The notes below the pieces were generated by a model, which was not told where the DNA came from, ran no database searches, and saw nothing but the letters and a program-made list of their open reading frames with translations. 64,000 nucleotides of DNA from Blattabacterium cuenoti. GTDB lineage: Bacteria > Bacteroidota > Bacteroidia > Flavobacteriales > Blattabacteriaceae. A program made the translations under genes and the position numbers. The stretch spans positions 124,001 through 188,000 of the forward strand of contig NZ_CP059195.1 of the NCBI RefSeq assembly GCF_014251695.1, given 5' to 3'. Positions 47,476 to 57,367 of this stretch are shown here, one piece after another; the stretch's first letter is position 1; every line of letters starts with the position of its first letter.

Positions 47476-49002
47476 ATGAAAAGAGCTTTGATTAGTGTTT
47501 ATGATAAAAATGAAAAATTATTTAATTTTGTTAGTTTCTTATATAAAAAAGGATATCAAATAGTTTCTACTGGAGGGACTTACCAATATTTTCTTAAAAA
47601 AGGATTATCAAATATAATAGAGGTTTCTGATTTAACTTCTTTTCCTGAAATTTTAGATGGAAGAGTAAAAACCATTCATTCTAATATATATGTAGGTATT
47701 TTGGCTAATCGTTCCGTTGAAAAACATATGAAATCTGTTCATTCTCATAATATTCATCTTATTGATATTGTGTTGGTCAATTTTTATCCATTTTTTGAAA
47801 AAATACATCAAAAATCTATCAATACTAATTCATTAATAGAATTTATTGATATTGGTGGACCATCCATGCTGCGAGCAGCTGCTAAAAATTTTTTATATGT
47901 AACCGCTATTACAGATAATAATGATTATGAACTAGTTCAATATGAAATTGAACATTATGGATTCCCTTCATTAAAATTAAGAAAAAGATTAGCAGGAAAA
48001 GCGTTTAATTTTACTTCGGCTTACGATTCTGCTATTTCACAATCTCTTTTAGATGATAAATTTCCTATTTATTTACACTCTTCTTATGAAAAAAAAATGA
48101 ATCTACGATATGGGGAAAATCCTCATCAAAAAGCAGCTTATTATGTTAATACAATTCATAAAGGATCAATGCAAAATCTTTATCAATTACATGGTAAAAA
48201 GCTATCATTTAACAATTTAAGAGATATGGATATAGCGTGGAAAATTGTTACTCAATTTTCTGAACCTGCTTGTTGTACGGTTAAACATTCCTCCCCTTGT
48301 GGAGTGGCGTTAGGAAAAAATATTATTGAGGCATTTCAAAAAACTTATTACGCTGACAGTATTTCATCTTTTGGAGGAATAATGGCTGTTAATGTCCCAA
48401 TTACAAAAGAATTAGCAAAAGAGATTAATCAAATTTTTTTAGAAGTAGTGATTTCTCCTAGTTACGAAACAGATGTGTTGAATATTTTAAAAACAAAAAA
48501 AAATCTTAGAATTATTAAAATTAGTTCCCCCATTTCAGATAAATTAGAATATGTGCAAATAGACGGAGGAATTTTAGTACAAGAATCAGATTATTTTTCC
48601 CCTTATGATAGTAATTACAAAATAATGACTAAAAAAGAATTTAGTAATCAAGAATTAAAATCTTTATTTTTCGCTCAAAAAGTGGTAAAATATGTTAAAT
48701 CTAATGCTATTGTTGTGGCTAAAGGGACGCAAACTTTAGGTATTTCTGGAGGTCAAACTAATAGAATTTGGGCCGCTCGTCAAGCTATAGAAAGAGCTTT
48801 AGAAAAAAGTAAAGAAGGATTAGTTCTTGTATCTGATGCTTTTTTTCCTTTTCGAGATGTTGTAGATGAAGCAGCTCGTTATGGTGGAATACGTGCTATT
48901 CTTCAACCAGGTGGATCTATCCGTGATGAAGAATCTGTTAAAGCTTGTGATGATCATGGGATAGCAATGGCTTTTACTGGAAAAAGACATTTTAAACATT
49001 AA
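47476..49002 (+). CDS. purH: Bifunctional AICAR transformylase / IMP cyclohydrolase
   Basis: Final two steps to IMP. It has 508 residues. The cyclohydrolase domain (about 1-190) has ALISVYDKNEKL, STGGTYQYF, GRVKTIHSNIY and IDIGGPSMLRAAAKN. The transformylase domain (about 200-508) has NLRYGENPHQKAAYY, VKHSSPCGVALG (Lys-His catalytic pair), SFGGIMAVN and SDAFFPFRDVVDEAARYG. It follows purN by 29 bases and precedes purD by 14. Confidence 0.97.
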   Translation: MKRALISVYDKNEKLFNFVSFLYKKGYQIVSTGGTYQYFLKKGLSNIIEVSDLTSFPEILDGRVKTIHSNIYVGILANRSVEKHMKSVHSHNIHLIDIVLVNFYPFFEKIHQKSINTNSLIEFIDIGGPSMLRAAAKNFLYVTAITDNNDYELVQYEIEHYGFPSLKLRKRLAGKAFNFTSAYDSAISQSLLDDKFPIYLHSSYEKKMNLRYGENPHQKAAYYVNTIHKGSMQNLYQLHGKKLSFNNLRDMDIAWKIVTQFSEPACCTVKHSSPCGVALGKNIIEAFQKTYYADSISSFGGIMAVNVPITKELAKEINQIFLEVVISPSYETDVLNILKTKKNLRIIKISSPISDKLEYVQIDGGILVQESDYFSPYDSNYKIMTKKEFSNQELKSLFFAQKVVKYVKSNAIVVAKGTQTLGISGGQTNRIWAARQAIERALEKSKEGLVLVSDAFFPFRDVVDEAARYGGIRAILQPGGSIRDEESVKACDDHGIAMAFTGKRHFKH

Positions 49003-49016
49003 CAAAATAAAGAATA

Positions 49017-50252
49017 ATGAAAATTTTAATTCTTGGAGGAGGAGGACGTGAACATGCTATAGGTAAAAAATTATTGGAAGATTATCATTCCATTTATCTT
49101 TATTTTTATCCTGGAAATGGAGGGACAAGTATAATAGGAAAAAATATTGAAAATTATCATACTGCATTAGATTTAGGTTTGTTTTCAAAAAAAAATTCGA
49201 TAGATATAACTATTGTAGGATCCGAAATTTTTTTATTAGAAGGAGTTGTAGACATTTTTCAAAATTTGGGATTAAAAATAGTTGGACCACATTATTTAGC
49301 TGCTAAACTTGAAGGAAATAGAATTTTTTCTAAAACATTTATGAATAAATATGGAATTCGTACTCCTAAGTATGACATTTTTTATTGCTATGAAAAGGCT
49401 ATTAATTTTTTGAAAAAAAAAACGAATTCTGTAGCTATTAAAACTAATGGAATCGCTTCAGGAAAAGGAGTTATTTTAGCTCATAATCCAAATGACGCTA
49501 AAAAAGCTTTAAAAAATATTATGATAAAAAAAAAGTTTGGAGAATCTGGAAATCAAATTGTCATAGAAGAATTTTTACAAGGAAAAGAAGCTTCTATTAT
49601 AGCTCTTTTCAATGGGAAAGATATTATTCCTTTCTTATCGGCTAAAGATTATAAAAAAATTGGAGAAAATGAAAAAGGGATGAATACAGGAGGAATGGGA
49701 GCGATTGTTCCCAATCCACATATGACAAATTCTATTTGGATAGATTTTAAAAAAAACATTTTAGAACCTACTTTAGAAGGATTAATTATGGAAAAATTAA
49801 CTTTTTTTGGATTTTTATATTTTGGATTAATGATAACTTACAATAAAGTTTACTTATTAGAATACAATACTCGTATCGGAGATCCTGAAGCTCAAACTTT
49901 ATTCCCATTAATGAAAAGTAATTTTTTAAATATCATTCAATCTTCCTTTCAACATAAATCAATATCTATTGATTGGAAAAAATTATGTTCTTGTTGTGTC
50001 GTTTTATCATCTAGAGGATATCCTGAAAAATATGAAAGTGGAAAAATTATAACAGGGGTAAATTCTTTAAAAGAACCTTTTTATATTGCTGGAGCAAAAA
50101 AAAAACAAGAAAAATGGATTACATCAAGTGGACGAGTTCTCAATATAGTAGGAATAGGAAAAACGATTCAAGAAGCCAGAATAAAAGCTTATGACCAGGT
50201 TCAAAAAATTCAGTTTGACAATTTGTATTTTAGAAAAGATATTGGTTTATAA
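49017..50252 (+). CDS. purD: Phosphoribosylamine-glycine ligase
   Basis: An ATP-grasp enzyme making GAR. It has 411 residues. It opens MKILILGGGGREHAIGKKL, with the ATP-binding AIKTNGIASGKGVILA at about 141-156, GMNTGGMGAIVPNPHMT at about 221-237 and the metal-binding EYNTRIGDPEAQTLFPLM at about 281-298. It is the last de novo purine gene before guaA. Confidence 0.96.
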   Translation: MKILILGGGGREHAIGKKLLEDYHSIYLYFYPGNGGTSIIGKNIENYHTALDLGLFSKKNSIDITIVGSEIFLLEGVVDIFQNLGLKIVGPHYLAAKLEGNRIFSKTFMNKYGIRTPKYDIFYCYEKAINFLKKKTNSVAIKTNGIASGKGVILAHNPNDAKKALKNIMIKKKFGESGNQIVIEEFLQGKEASIIALFNGKDIIPFLSAKDYKKIGENEKGMNTGGMGAIVPNPHMTNSIWIDFKKNILEPTLEGLIMEKLTFFGFLYFGLMITYNKVYLLEYNTRIGDPEAQTLFPLMKSNFLNIIQSSFQHKSISIDWKKLCSCCVVLSSRGYPEKYESGKIITGVNSLKEPFYIAGAKKKQEKWITSSGRVLNIVGIGKTIQEARIKAYDQVQKIQFDNLYFRKDIGL

Positions 50253-50269
50253 TATAAATTATACAAAAA

Positions 50270-51823
50270 ATGGAAAGAGATTTTATCCTAATATTAGATT
50301 TTGGATCTCAATATAGTCATATGATTGCTAGAAGAATTCGAGATATAGGAGTATATACTTTATTATATCATTATAATGAAATTTCTATATCTCATATAAT
50401 TTCAAAAAAAAAACCTAAAGGATTGATTCTATCAGGAAGTCATTTTTCTGTTTATGAAAAAGGTTCTCCATTAATAGAGAAAAAATTTTTTAAACTCAAT
50501 ATTCCCATACTCGGAATTTGTTATGGAATGCAACTTATTTCTTTTCTTTTTGGAGGAGAAATAAAAAAATCCAAATACAAAGAATATGGAAAATCCTGCT
50601 TGATCATAGATCATCCTAAGAACAATCTATTTTATGGGATTCCCGATAAATCTATAGTTTGGATGAGTCATTTTGATGAAGTTAAAAATGTTCCAAAAGA
50701 ATTTAAAGTCATTGGACATACATCATCTTGTGATATTGCAGCTTTGAGTCATTTCAATAAAGAGATTTATGCAGTTCAATTTCATCCAGAAGTAAAAAAT
50801 ACAGAATATGGAATATCTATGTTAAAAAATTTTGTTTTTCACATTTGCAAATGTAGTCCAAATTGGGAATTAAATAATTTTTTGCAAAATACGATAGATG
50901 ATATTAAAAAACGTGTAGATAAAAAAAAAGTTTTGCTAGGTTTTTCTGGAGGAGTAGATTCTTTTGTTTCGGCTTATATCATTCGGAAAGCTATTGGGAA
51001 CTCTTTAAATTGTATTTTCGTGGATACAGGATTATTATTGAAAGACGAAAAAAAAAGAATATCTTCTTTATGTAAAAAGATGCATTTTCCTATAAAAATT
51101 ATAAATGCTAAAAATCATTTTTTATCTAAGCTTACTGGCATTGTTGATCCTGAGATAAAGAGAAAAGTTATAGGAAAAGAATTTATCTATATCTTTCAAA
51201 AGGAATCAGAAAAAATTAAAAATGTTGAATTTTTAGCACAAGGGACCATTTATTCAGATATTATAGAATCTTCTGTTCTTTCAAAAAATTTGATAAGTAA
51301 TTCTATAAAATCTCATCATAATGTAGGAGGGCTCCCTACAACATTAATGAAATTAAAACTCATTGAACCATTAAAAAAATTATTTAAAGATGAAGTTAGA
51401 AAAATAGGAGAAAAATTAGGGGTTCCAAAAGAAATTTTATATCGTCATCCATTTCCCGGCCCTGGTTTTGGTATTCGTATTATTGGAGAAATAAATGAAC
51501 ACAAAATTTCTATTCTAAAAGAAGCAGAGAATATTCTATTGCAAGAATTAAAAAATTATGATATTTACAATTCTGTTAGTCAGGCTTTTATTATTTTATT
51601 ACCCGTAAAATCTGTAGGAATCAAAGGGGATAAACGAACTTATGAATATGCAGCTATATTACGTGTAATAAATACTGAAGATTTTATGACTAGTACTTTT
51701 ACACATTTATCTTACGATTTTTTAGAAAAAGTTTCAAATAGAATCACTAATGAAATTGATGGAATTAATAGAATAGCATATGACATCACCTCTAAACCTC
51801 CATCTACTATTGAATGGGAATAA
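50270..51823 (+). CDS. guaA: GMP synthase (glutamine-hydrolysing)
   Basis: Converts XMP to GMP. It has 517 residues. The glutaminase domain (about 1-190) has ILDFGSQYSHMIARRIRD, nucleophile Cys in ILGICYGMQL and His/Glu in AVQFHPEVKNT. The ATP-pyrophosphatase domain has the P-loop GFSGGVDS at about 224-231. The C-terminal dimerisation domain holds RHPFPGPGFGIRI and ends in the usual TIEWE. guaB, which makes XMP, is not in the window. The gene converges on accD with 3 bases between stops. Confidence 0.97.
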   Translation: MERDFILILDFGSQYSHMIARRIRDIGVYTLLYHYNEISISHIISKKKPKGLILSGSHFSVYEKGSPLIEKKFFKLNIPILGICYGMQLISFLFGGEIKKSKYKEYGKSCLIIDHPKNNLFYGIPDKSIVWMSHFDEVKNVPKEFKVIGHTSSCDIAALSHFNKEIYAVQFHPEVKNTEYGISMLKNFVFHICKCSPNWELNNFLQNTIDDIKKRVDKKKVLLGFSGGVDSFVSAYIIRKAIGNSLNCIFVDTGLLLKDEKKRISSLCKKMHFPIKIINAKNHFLSKLTGIVDPEIKRKVIGKEFIYIFQKESEKIKNVEFLAQGTIYSDIIESSVLSKNLISNSIKSHHNVGGLPTTLMKLKLIEPLKKLFKDEVRKIGEKLGVPKEILYRHPFPGPGFGIRIIGEINEHKISILKEAENILLQELKNYDIYNSVSQAFIILLPVKSVGIKGDKRTYEYAAILRVINTEDFMTSTFTHLSYDFLEKVSNRITNEIDGINRIAYDITSKPPSTIEWE

Positions 51824-51826
51824 TTT

Positions 51827-52666
51827 TTATATCATCATAGAAACCAAATTATATATATTTTTTTTTAATTCGGTTCTAGGAGAAATTAAATCTATAAATC
51901 CATGATCCATTAAAAATTCTGCAGTTTGAAATCCTTTTGGTAGATCTTTTCCTATAATTTCCCTAATCACCCTAGGACCAGCAAATCCAATAAGAGCACC
52001 TGGCTCAGCTATATTAACATCTCCAAGTAAAGAGTATGATGCCGTTACTCCTCCCGTAGTTGGATCAGTTAAAACAGAGATATAAGGAATTTTAGCATCA
52101 CGTAATTGGGTTAATCTAGCTATAGTTTTAGCCATTTGCATTAATGAAAAAGAGGATTCCATTATTCTTGCCCCTCCCGATTTAGAAATTAATATATATG
52201 GATATTTTTTATCAATACAATATTTTATAGCTCTAGAGATTTTTTCTCCTACTACAGACCCCATAGAACCTCCTATAAATGAAAAATCCATACAAGATAT
52301 CACAACATTTATGGTTTTAATTTTTCCAACTCCTGTTCTAATCGCATCATATAAATTTGTTTTTTTTCTGGCTTCTTTAATTCTATCTGTATATTTTTTA
52401 TAATCTTCCCATTTTATCGGATCTTTGCTAACCATTTTGATATTCATTTCTAAAAATTCACCGTGATCAAAAAGAATTTCAAAATATTCTTTACTATGAA
52501 TTCTTACATGATATCCATCTTCTGGACTAACATAAGCGTTTTTTTTTAATTCTTCCGTATCTATAATTTTTCCGTTGGGAGTTCTGTACCAAATCCCTTT
52601 TGGTAAATCCTTCCTTTCGTCTATAGATGTTAATATATTCTTTTTTTTTCTTAAAAACCAAGCCAT
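51827..52666 (-). CDS. accD: Acetyl-CoA carboxylase carboxyltransferase subunit beta
   Basis: Transfers CO2 from carboxybiotin to acetyl-CoA together with AccA. It has 279 residues. Carboxyltransferase motifs [38 protein letters not shown] and [15 protein letters not shown] are intact. The N-terminal domain keeps the outline of the E. coli zinc ribbon ([30 protein letters not shown]) but none of its four Cys. It follows fba by 7 bases in a leftward pair and is 43 kb from accB-accC. Confidence 0.95.
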   Translation of the reverse strand: MAWFLRKKKNILTSIDERKDLPKGIWYRTPNGKIIDTEELKKNAYVSPEDGYHVRIHSKEYFEILFDHGEFLEMNIKMVSKDPIKWEDYKKYTDRIKEARKKTNLYDAIRTGVGKIKTINVVISCMDFSFIGGSMGSVVGEKISRAIKYCIDKKYPYILISKSGGARIMESSFSLMQMAKTIARLTQLRDAKIPYISVLTDPTTGGVTASYSLLGDVNIAEPGALIGFAGPRVIREIIGKDLPKGFQTAEFLMDHGFIDLISPRTELKKNIYNLVSMMI

Positions 52667-52673
52667 GGTTATT

Positions 52674-53741
52674 TTATAAAGTATTAATATTATTCATGAA
52701 TTCAAAATATTTTTTTAAAATTTTTTTAAAAGATTTTTCTCCTTCTCTTAACCATATTCTAGGATCATAATATTTTTTATTAGGAATATGTTTCCCTTTT
52801 GGATTTCCTATTTGTTTTTTTAAATATTCCTTATTTATATTCATATAATCCCGAATTCCACAAGTAAAAGCATATTGTAAATCAGTGTCAACGTTCATTT
52901 TAACAACTCCAAAACTAATAGCTTTTTGTATTTCCTTTTCTGTAGATCCTGACCCACCATGAAAAACTAAAGAAATTGGTTTTTCATTAGTATGAAATTT
53001 CTTTTGTATATATTTTTGTGTATTTTTCAAAATTTCAGGACGTAGTATCACATTTCCAGGTTTATAAACTCCATGTACGTTTCCAAAAGAAGCTGCTATA
53101 ATAAAATTATCACTGATTTTGATTAATCTTTCATAAGCATAAGCAACCTCTTCTGGTTGAGTATAAAGTTTATTGTTTTCTATGTTAGAATTATCTATTC
53201 CATCCTCTTCTCCACCCGTTACACCGAGTTCTATTTCAAGGGTGATTTTACTTTTATTCATTCTATAAAAATATTGCTCACAAATATTAATGTTCTCTTT
53301 TAAAGATTCCTGAGAAAGGTCTAACATATGTGAACTAAACAACGTTTTTCCAAAACGTTTATAATATTTTTCATTAGCTTCTATCAATCCATCTATCCAT
53401 GGAAGAAAAGGTTTAGAACAATGGTCTGTATGAAGAATTACCGTTGTTTTATAATATGAGGCCAACTCATGAATATGCATAGCACAAGCTATAGAACCTT
53501 GAATTGCTGCTTTTTGTTTCTCATTACTTAATCCTTTTCCAGCATTAAAAATAGCCCCACCATTAGATAATTGAATTATAACAGGAGAATTTACTTCTGC
53601 AGCAGTCTCCATAACAGTATTCATAGTATTAGATCCAATAACGTTCACAGCAGGTATGGAAAAAACGTTTTCCTTAGCGTATTCGAATATCTCTTTCACT
53701 AGGTTCCCTGTAGCTACCCCAAAAGGAAATTTTTTAGACAT
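52674..53741 (-). CDS. fbaA: Fructose-bisphosphate aldolase, class II
   Basis: A zinc-dependent aldolase interconverting fructose 1,6-bisphosphate and triose phosphates. It has 355 residues, the class IIA length. The metal ligands lie in [12 protein letters not shown] (about 107-118), the Glu/His region [13 protein letters not shown] and [13 protein letters not shown], and the phosphate loop in [14 protein letters not shown]. With fbp at 14.1 kb it supports hexose synthesis from trioses. accD follows downstream. Confidence 0.96.
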   Translation of the reverse strand: MSKKFPFGVATGNLVKEIFEYAKENVFSIPAVNVIGSNTMNTVMETAAEVNSPVIIQLSNGGAIFNAGKGLSNEKQKAAIQGSIACAMHIHELASYYKTTVILHTDHCSKPFLPWIDGLIEANEKYYKRFGKTLFSSHMLDLSQESLKENINICEQYFYRMNKSKITLEIELGVTGGEEDGIDNSNIENNKLYTQPEEVAYAYERLIKISDNFIIAASFGNVHGVYKPGNVILRPEILKNTQKYIQKKFHTNEKPISLVFHGGSGSTEKEIQKAISFGVVKMNVDTDLQYAFTCGIRDYMNINKEYLKKQIGNPKGKHIPNKKYYDPRIWLREGEKSFKKILKKYFEFMNNINTL

Positions 53742-53771
53742 GTGTTTAATATTTATTAAAAAAGTATTTTC

Positions 53772-53779
53772 TATATTTG
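53772..53779 (+). promoter_or_regulatory. Possible -7 box (TATATTTG) for the AddA-like helicase gene
   Basis: TAnnTTTG match, 49 bases before the ATG in the 87-bp divergent gap with fba. Weak on its own. Confidence 0.28.
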
Positions 53780-53828
53780 ATTCATTTAATTTAAAAAGAT
53801 ATGAAAAAATTTTTTAATTAAATTCAAC

Positions 53829-56414
53829 ATGCTAGTTCTCCCATCTACATTAAAAATATACAACGCTTCAGCAGGATCGGGAAAAACGACTTTTTTAGTC
53901 ATCAATTATCTTTATGTTTTATTAAAAAGTCCTTATCCTGACGAATTTAAAAGAGTTTTAGCTTTAACTTTTACTAAAAAAGCTTCTGAAGAAATGAAAA
54001 ATCGCATTTTACAGTGCATAAAAGAATTTTCAAATAAAAAAATTAAAAAAGAATATCATTTTTTATTTGATCATATAACAAAAAATTTAAATTTAACGAA
54101 ACATCAATTGTATCAACGTTCTAAACAAATATTATTTTCCATATTGTCCGATTTCTATTCTTTTTCTAGAAATATAAGTACGATAGATAAGTTTACTTAT
54201 AATATTATAAGATCTTTTTTTTCAGAAAAAGAAGCCCATTTAGAAATGGATACAGAGAGATTTTTATTAAAAATTGTAGAAAATATATTATCTAGATTAA
54301 AAAATTCTGAAAAATGGTCAAAGATTTTGATTCAATCTTCTTTAGAAAAACTTAAAAAAGGAAATAATTGGGATTTAGGAAAGGAATTATTCAAAATGGC
54401 TCATATGATGGTGAAAGAAAATAATTTTTTTTATGTAAAAAAAATTACAAATTATTCTTTTGAAGATTTCATGCAGTTAAAAAATATTCTAATCAAAAGA
54501 ACTAAAATTTTTGAAAAAAAATGTAAAGAGAAAGGAGAAAAATTTTTTAAACTTTTAAAAAAAACTTCTATTCAAAAAGATTCATTCATTCATTTAGATT
54601 TACCTAGATTTTTTAAAAAATTTCAAAATGAAAATATATTTTTTAATCCTTTTAATAAACGTATTGAAAAATATATTCAAAAAGAAATATTATACTCTAA
54701 ATTTTTTGATGATAAACATCAAAAAATACTAATAGAAAAAAATAAAAAAAAAATACTTCTTTTATATGAAGAAACAAAATTGATATATAAAAAAAATATA
54801 TCAAATTATCTTTTGGATAAACTTTTTTTAAAAAAAATAAGCATTTTATCAGTAATACATGAAATTTACAAAGAATTTCATTATGTAAAAAATAACAAAA
54901 AAATTATTTTAAATGCAGAATTAAATAAAATGCTTTATGAAAGAATTGTTGAAGGAACATTTCCAAAAATATATGAAAAAATAGGGACGCAATATAAATA
55001 TTATTTCATAGATGAATTTCAAGATATTTCACTTTTACAATGGCAAAATATTAGAATTTTAGTTGAGAATGCATTATCAGAAAATGGATCTGCTATGATA
55101 GTGGGAGACCCTAAACAGTCTATATATAGATGGAGAGGCGGTGATGCGAAACAATTTATAAATTTAATTTATTCCAAATCAAATTTTTATAAAAAAAAAA
55201 TAAAAACTATAGAAAAAAATTTTCGCAGTTATAAAGAAATTGTAAAATTTAATAATTTACTTTATCCGTCTATATCTAAAATATTCAATTCTACTATTTA
55301 TCAAGATATATACAAAAATTATAAACAAAAAATAGATAAAAAATCTGGTGGATATGTAGAAATAAATTTTATTCATGATTCTAATAAAAATTATAAAGAA
55401 CATATTTATTCAAAAATAAAAAATAAAATAGAAAAATTATTGAAAAAAAAATATGCATTATCAGATATTGCTATTTTAGTAAGAAACAATGAAGAAGGTC
55501 ATTTTTTATCTGAAAAACTAGTAAAAGATGGTATTATTGTAAATACTTCGGTTTCTTTATTAATAAAAAATCATTTTGAAATACAAATCATCATAAATTT
55601 TTTTTACATTATTGCTTATCCTCATTATTATAAAAAAAGAGTTCTTTTAATTTTATCATTATTAAAAATTAAATTTCTTCGTACTAAAAGAAATCATCAT
55701 GATTTCATTATGAAAATCCTTTTTTTACCTTTAGATTTATTCTTAAAAAAAATTTTGTTTAAAAATTCATTAACATTAAACAAATTATATAATCAATCTA
55801 TATACAACATATCAGAAAAAATTATTGAAGCTTTTGGATTATTAAATAAACAAAATTCTACATATATTTATTCTTTTTTGGATTTTGTTTATAGATCTAT
55901 GAAAAAGGTAGAAAATTCTATTATAGATTTTTTAGATTATTGGGAATTAAAAAAAAAAAAAGAAAGTATCGTAATTTCTGATCACATCAATGCTATTCGT
56001 CTTATGACCATTCATAAATCTAAAGGGTTACAATTTCCTGTAGTTCTTATTCCTTTCACAGATTGGAATATTTTTTCTAGAGAAAATAAAGAAGAAGTTT
56101 GGATCGATGTAAATTCTCATTTATATAATGGATTCAATACAATTTATTTAGAAATGGAACCCTATTTCAAACATATAAAACATGATAATAACATCCGTAA
56201 TTTTTATGAGTATTATTTATCAAATATTAAATTTGATAACATTAATTTGTTATATGTAGCGACTACCCGTTCTATTGAACAACTTATTTTATTTTCCAAA
56301 CTTGGAAATAATAAATCTGTATCATTTTATATTAAAAATTTTCTATGCGAAAAAAAAATATGGAATGAAAATAAATTTCAGTATATCTTCGGAAAAGATG
56401 AAAAAAGCTCTTAA
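53829..56414 (+). CDS. UvrD/AddA-like superfamily 1 helicase lacking the nuclease domain
   Basis: An 861-residue SF1A helicase. All motifs are present: NASAGSGKTTFLVINY (I), ALTFTKKASEEMKNRIL (Ia), YYFIDEFQDISLLQWQ (II), IVGDPKQSIYRWRGGD (III), KNFRSYKEIV (IV), IRLMTIHKSKGLQFPVVLIP (V) and NLLYVATTRSIEQLILFS (VI). Motif architecture and the early Walker A fit AddA/RecB-type enzymes. Such proteins normally run on to a C-terminal PD-(D/E)XK nuclease (over 1000 residues), and here the frame stops soon after motif VI. No AddB neighbour is present. An A13 run lies in frame at 55949-55961. Probable role: double-strand-break processing or general unwinding. Confidence 0.82.
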   Translation: MLVLPSTLKIYNASAGSGKTTFLVINYLYVLLKSPYPDEFKRVLALTFTKKASEEMKNRILQCIKEFSNKKIKKEYHFLFDHITKNLNLTKHQLYQRSKQILFSILSDFYSFSRNISTIDKFTYNIIRSFFSEKEAHLEMDTERFLLKIVENILSRLKNSEKWSKILIQSSLEKLKKGNNWDLGKELFKMAHMMVKENNFFYVKKITNYSFEDFMQLKNILIKRTKIFEKKCKEKGEKFFKLLKKTSIQKDSFIHLDLPRFFKKFQNENIFFNPFNKRIEKYIQKEILYSKFFDDKHQKILIEKNKKKILLLYEETKLIYKKNISNYLLDKLFLKKISILSVIHEIYKEFHYVKNNKKIILNAELNKMLYERIVEGTFPKIYEKIGTQYKYYFIDEFQDISLLQWQNIRILVENALSENGSAMIVGDPKQSIYRWRGGDAKQFINLIYSKSNFYKKKIKTIEKNFRSYKEIVKFNNLLYPSISKIFNSTIYQDIYKNYKQKIDKKSGGYVEINFIHDSNKNYKEHIYSKIKNKIEKLLKKKYALSDIAILVRNNEEGHFLSEKLVKDGIIVNTSVSLLIKNHFEIQIIINFFYIIAYPHYYKKRVLLILSLLKIKFLRTKRNHHDFIMKILFLPLDLFLKKILFKNSLTLNKLYNQSIYNISEKIIEAFGLLNKQNSTYIYSFLDFVYRSMKKVENSIIDFLDYWELKKKKESIVISDHINAIRLMTIHKSKGLQFPVVLIPFTDWNIFSRENKEEVWIDVNSHLYNGFNTIYLEMEPYFKHIKHDNNIRNFYEYYLSNIKFDNINLLYVATTRSIEQLILFSKLGNNKSVSFYIKNFLCEKKIWNENKFQYIFGKDEKSS

Positions 56415-56415
56415 C

Positions 56416-57270
56416 TTATTTCACATGTTTTTCCGCATGATAAGAAGATCTCACTAATGGGCCACTTTCTACATATTTAAATCCCATTTCTAATCCAATT
56501 TTTTTAAATTCTTTGAATTGTTCTGGAAAAATAAAAAAACGAACAGGATAATGCTTTAAGGAAGGTTGTAAATATTGTCCCATTGTAAGAATATCTACTT
56601 TAGATTTTTTTATATCTTTCATTGTCTCTATTATTTCTTCTTTTGTTTCTCCTAGTCCTAACATGATTCCTGTTTTTGTTCGTATATTTTGATTCTTTTT
56701 TTTTATATATTGTAAAATTTCAAGACTACGACCATATTTAGCTTGAACACGAACCTCCTTTGTTAATCTAGAAACTGTTTCCACATTATGAGAAATAACT
56801 TCTGGCTTTATATTAATTATTTTATTTATTATGTGTTTTTCTCCTTTAAAATCGGGAATTAAAGCTTCTATTGTAATATTGGGATTTAAATGGCGTATTT
56901 TTTGTATGGTTTGAATCCATATATCAGAACCCATATCCTGTAAATCATCTCGATTAACAGAAGTTAATACAGCATGTTTTATTTTTAATATTTTTATAGA
57001 TTTTGCTACCTTTTTTGGTTCATCCCAATCTATTTTATCAGGACGTCCCGTTTTTACTCCACAAAATCTACAAGACCTTGTACAAATATTTCCCAATATC
57101 ATGAAAGTAGCCACTCCTTTATCCCAACATTCTCCTATATTGGGACAACTTCCACTCTGACAAATTGTATTCAATTTATGCAAAGAAACTAATTTTTGTA
57201 ATTCATAATAATTTTTACTCATTGGTAATTTTACTTTTATCCACTTTGGTTTTTTTTTAATAACGTTCAT
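56416..57270 (-). CDS. lipA: Lipoyl synthase
   Basis: A radical-SAM enzyme inserting two sulfurs into octanoylated domains. It has 284 residues. The auxiliary cluster ligands are CQSGSCPNIGEC at about 37-48 and the radical-SAM motif is CTRSCRFC (CX3CX2C) at about 63-70. The C-terminal RSSYHAEKH carries the conserved Arg-Ser-Ser-Tyr. It ends 1 base from the convergent helicase stop. It supports pyruvate and 2-oxoglutarate dehydrogenases and glycine cleavage, whose genes are not here. Confidence 0.97.
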   Translation of the reverse strand: MNVIKKKPKWIKVKLPMSKNYYELQKLVSLHKLNTICQSGSCPNIGECWDKGVATFMILGNICTRSCRFCGVKTGRPDKIDWDEPKKVAKSIKILKIKHAVLTSVNRDDLQDMGSDIWIQTIQKIRHLNPNITIEALIPDFKGEKHIINKIINIKPEVISHNVETVSRLTKEVRVQAKYGRSLEILQYIKKKNQNIRTKTGIMLGLGETKEEIIETMKDIKKSKVDILTMGQYLQPSLKHYPVRFFIFPEQFKEFKKIGLEMGFKYVESGPLVRSSYHAEKHVK

Positions 57271-57330
57271 ATCTTATTTTTAAATTTTTATTATTATACT
57301 ACAAAAAATATAAAAATCAATTTTTTTTGA

Positions 57331-57338
57331 TAACTTTG
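57331..57338 (+). promoter_or_regulatory. Possible -7 box (TAACTTTG) for the nif3 operon
   Basis: Exact TAnnTTTG match 29 bases before the nif3 ATG; identical octamer to those before purA and the DUF4293 gene. Confidence 0.4.
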
Positions 57339-57367
57339 TAAAGTAAAGATGGCTATTTTTTATTTAT

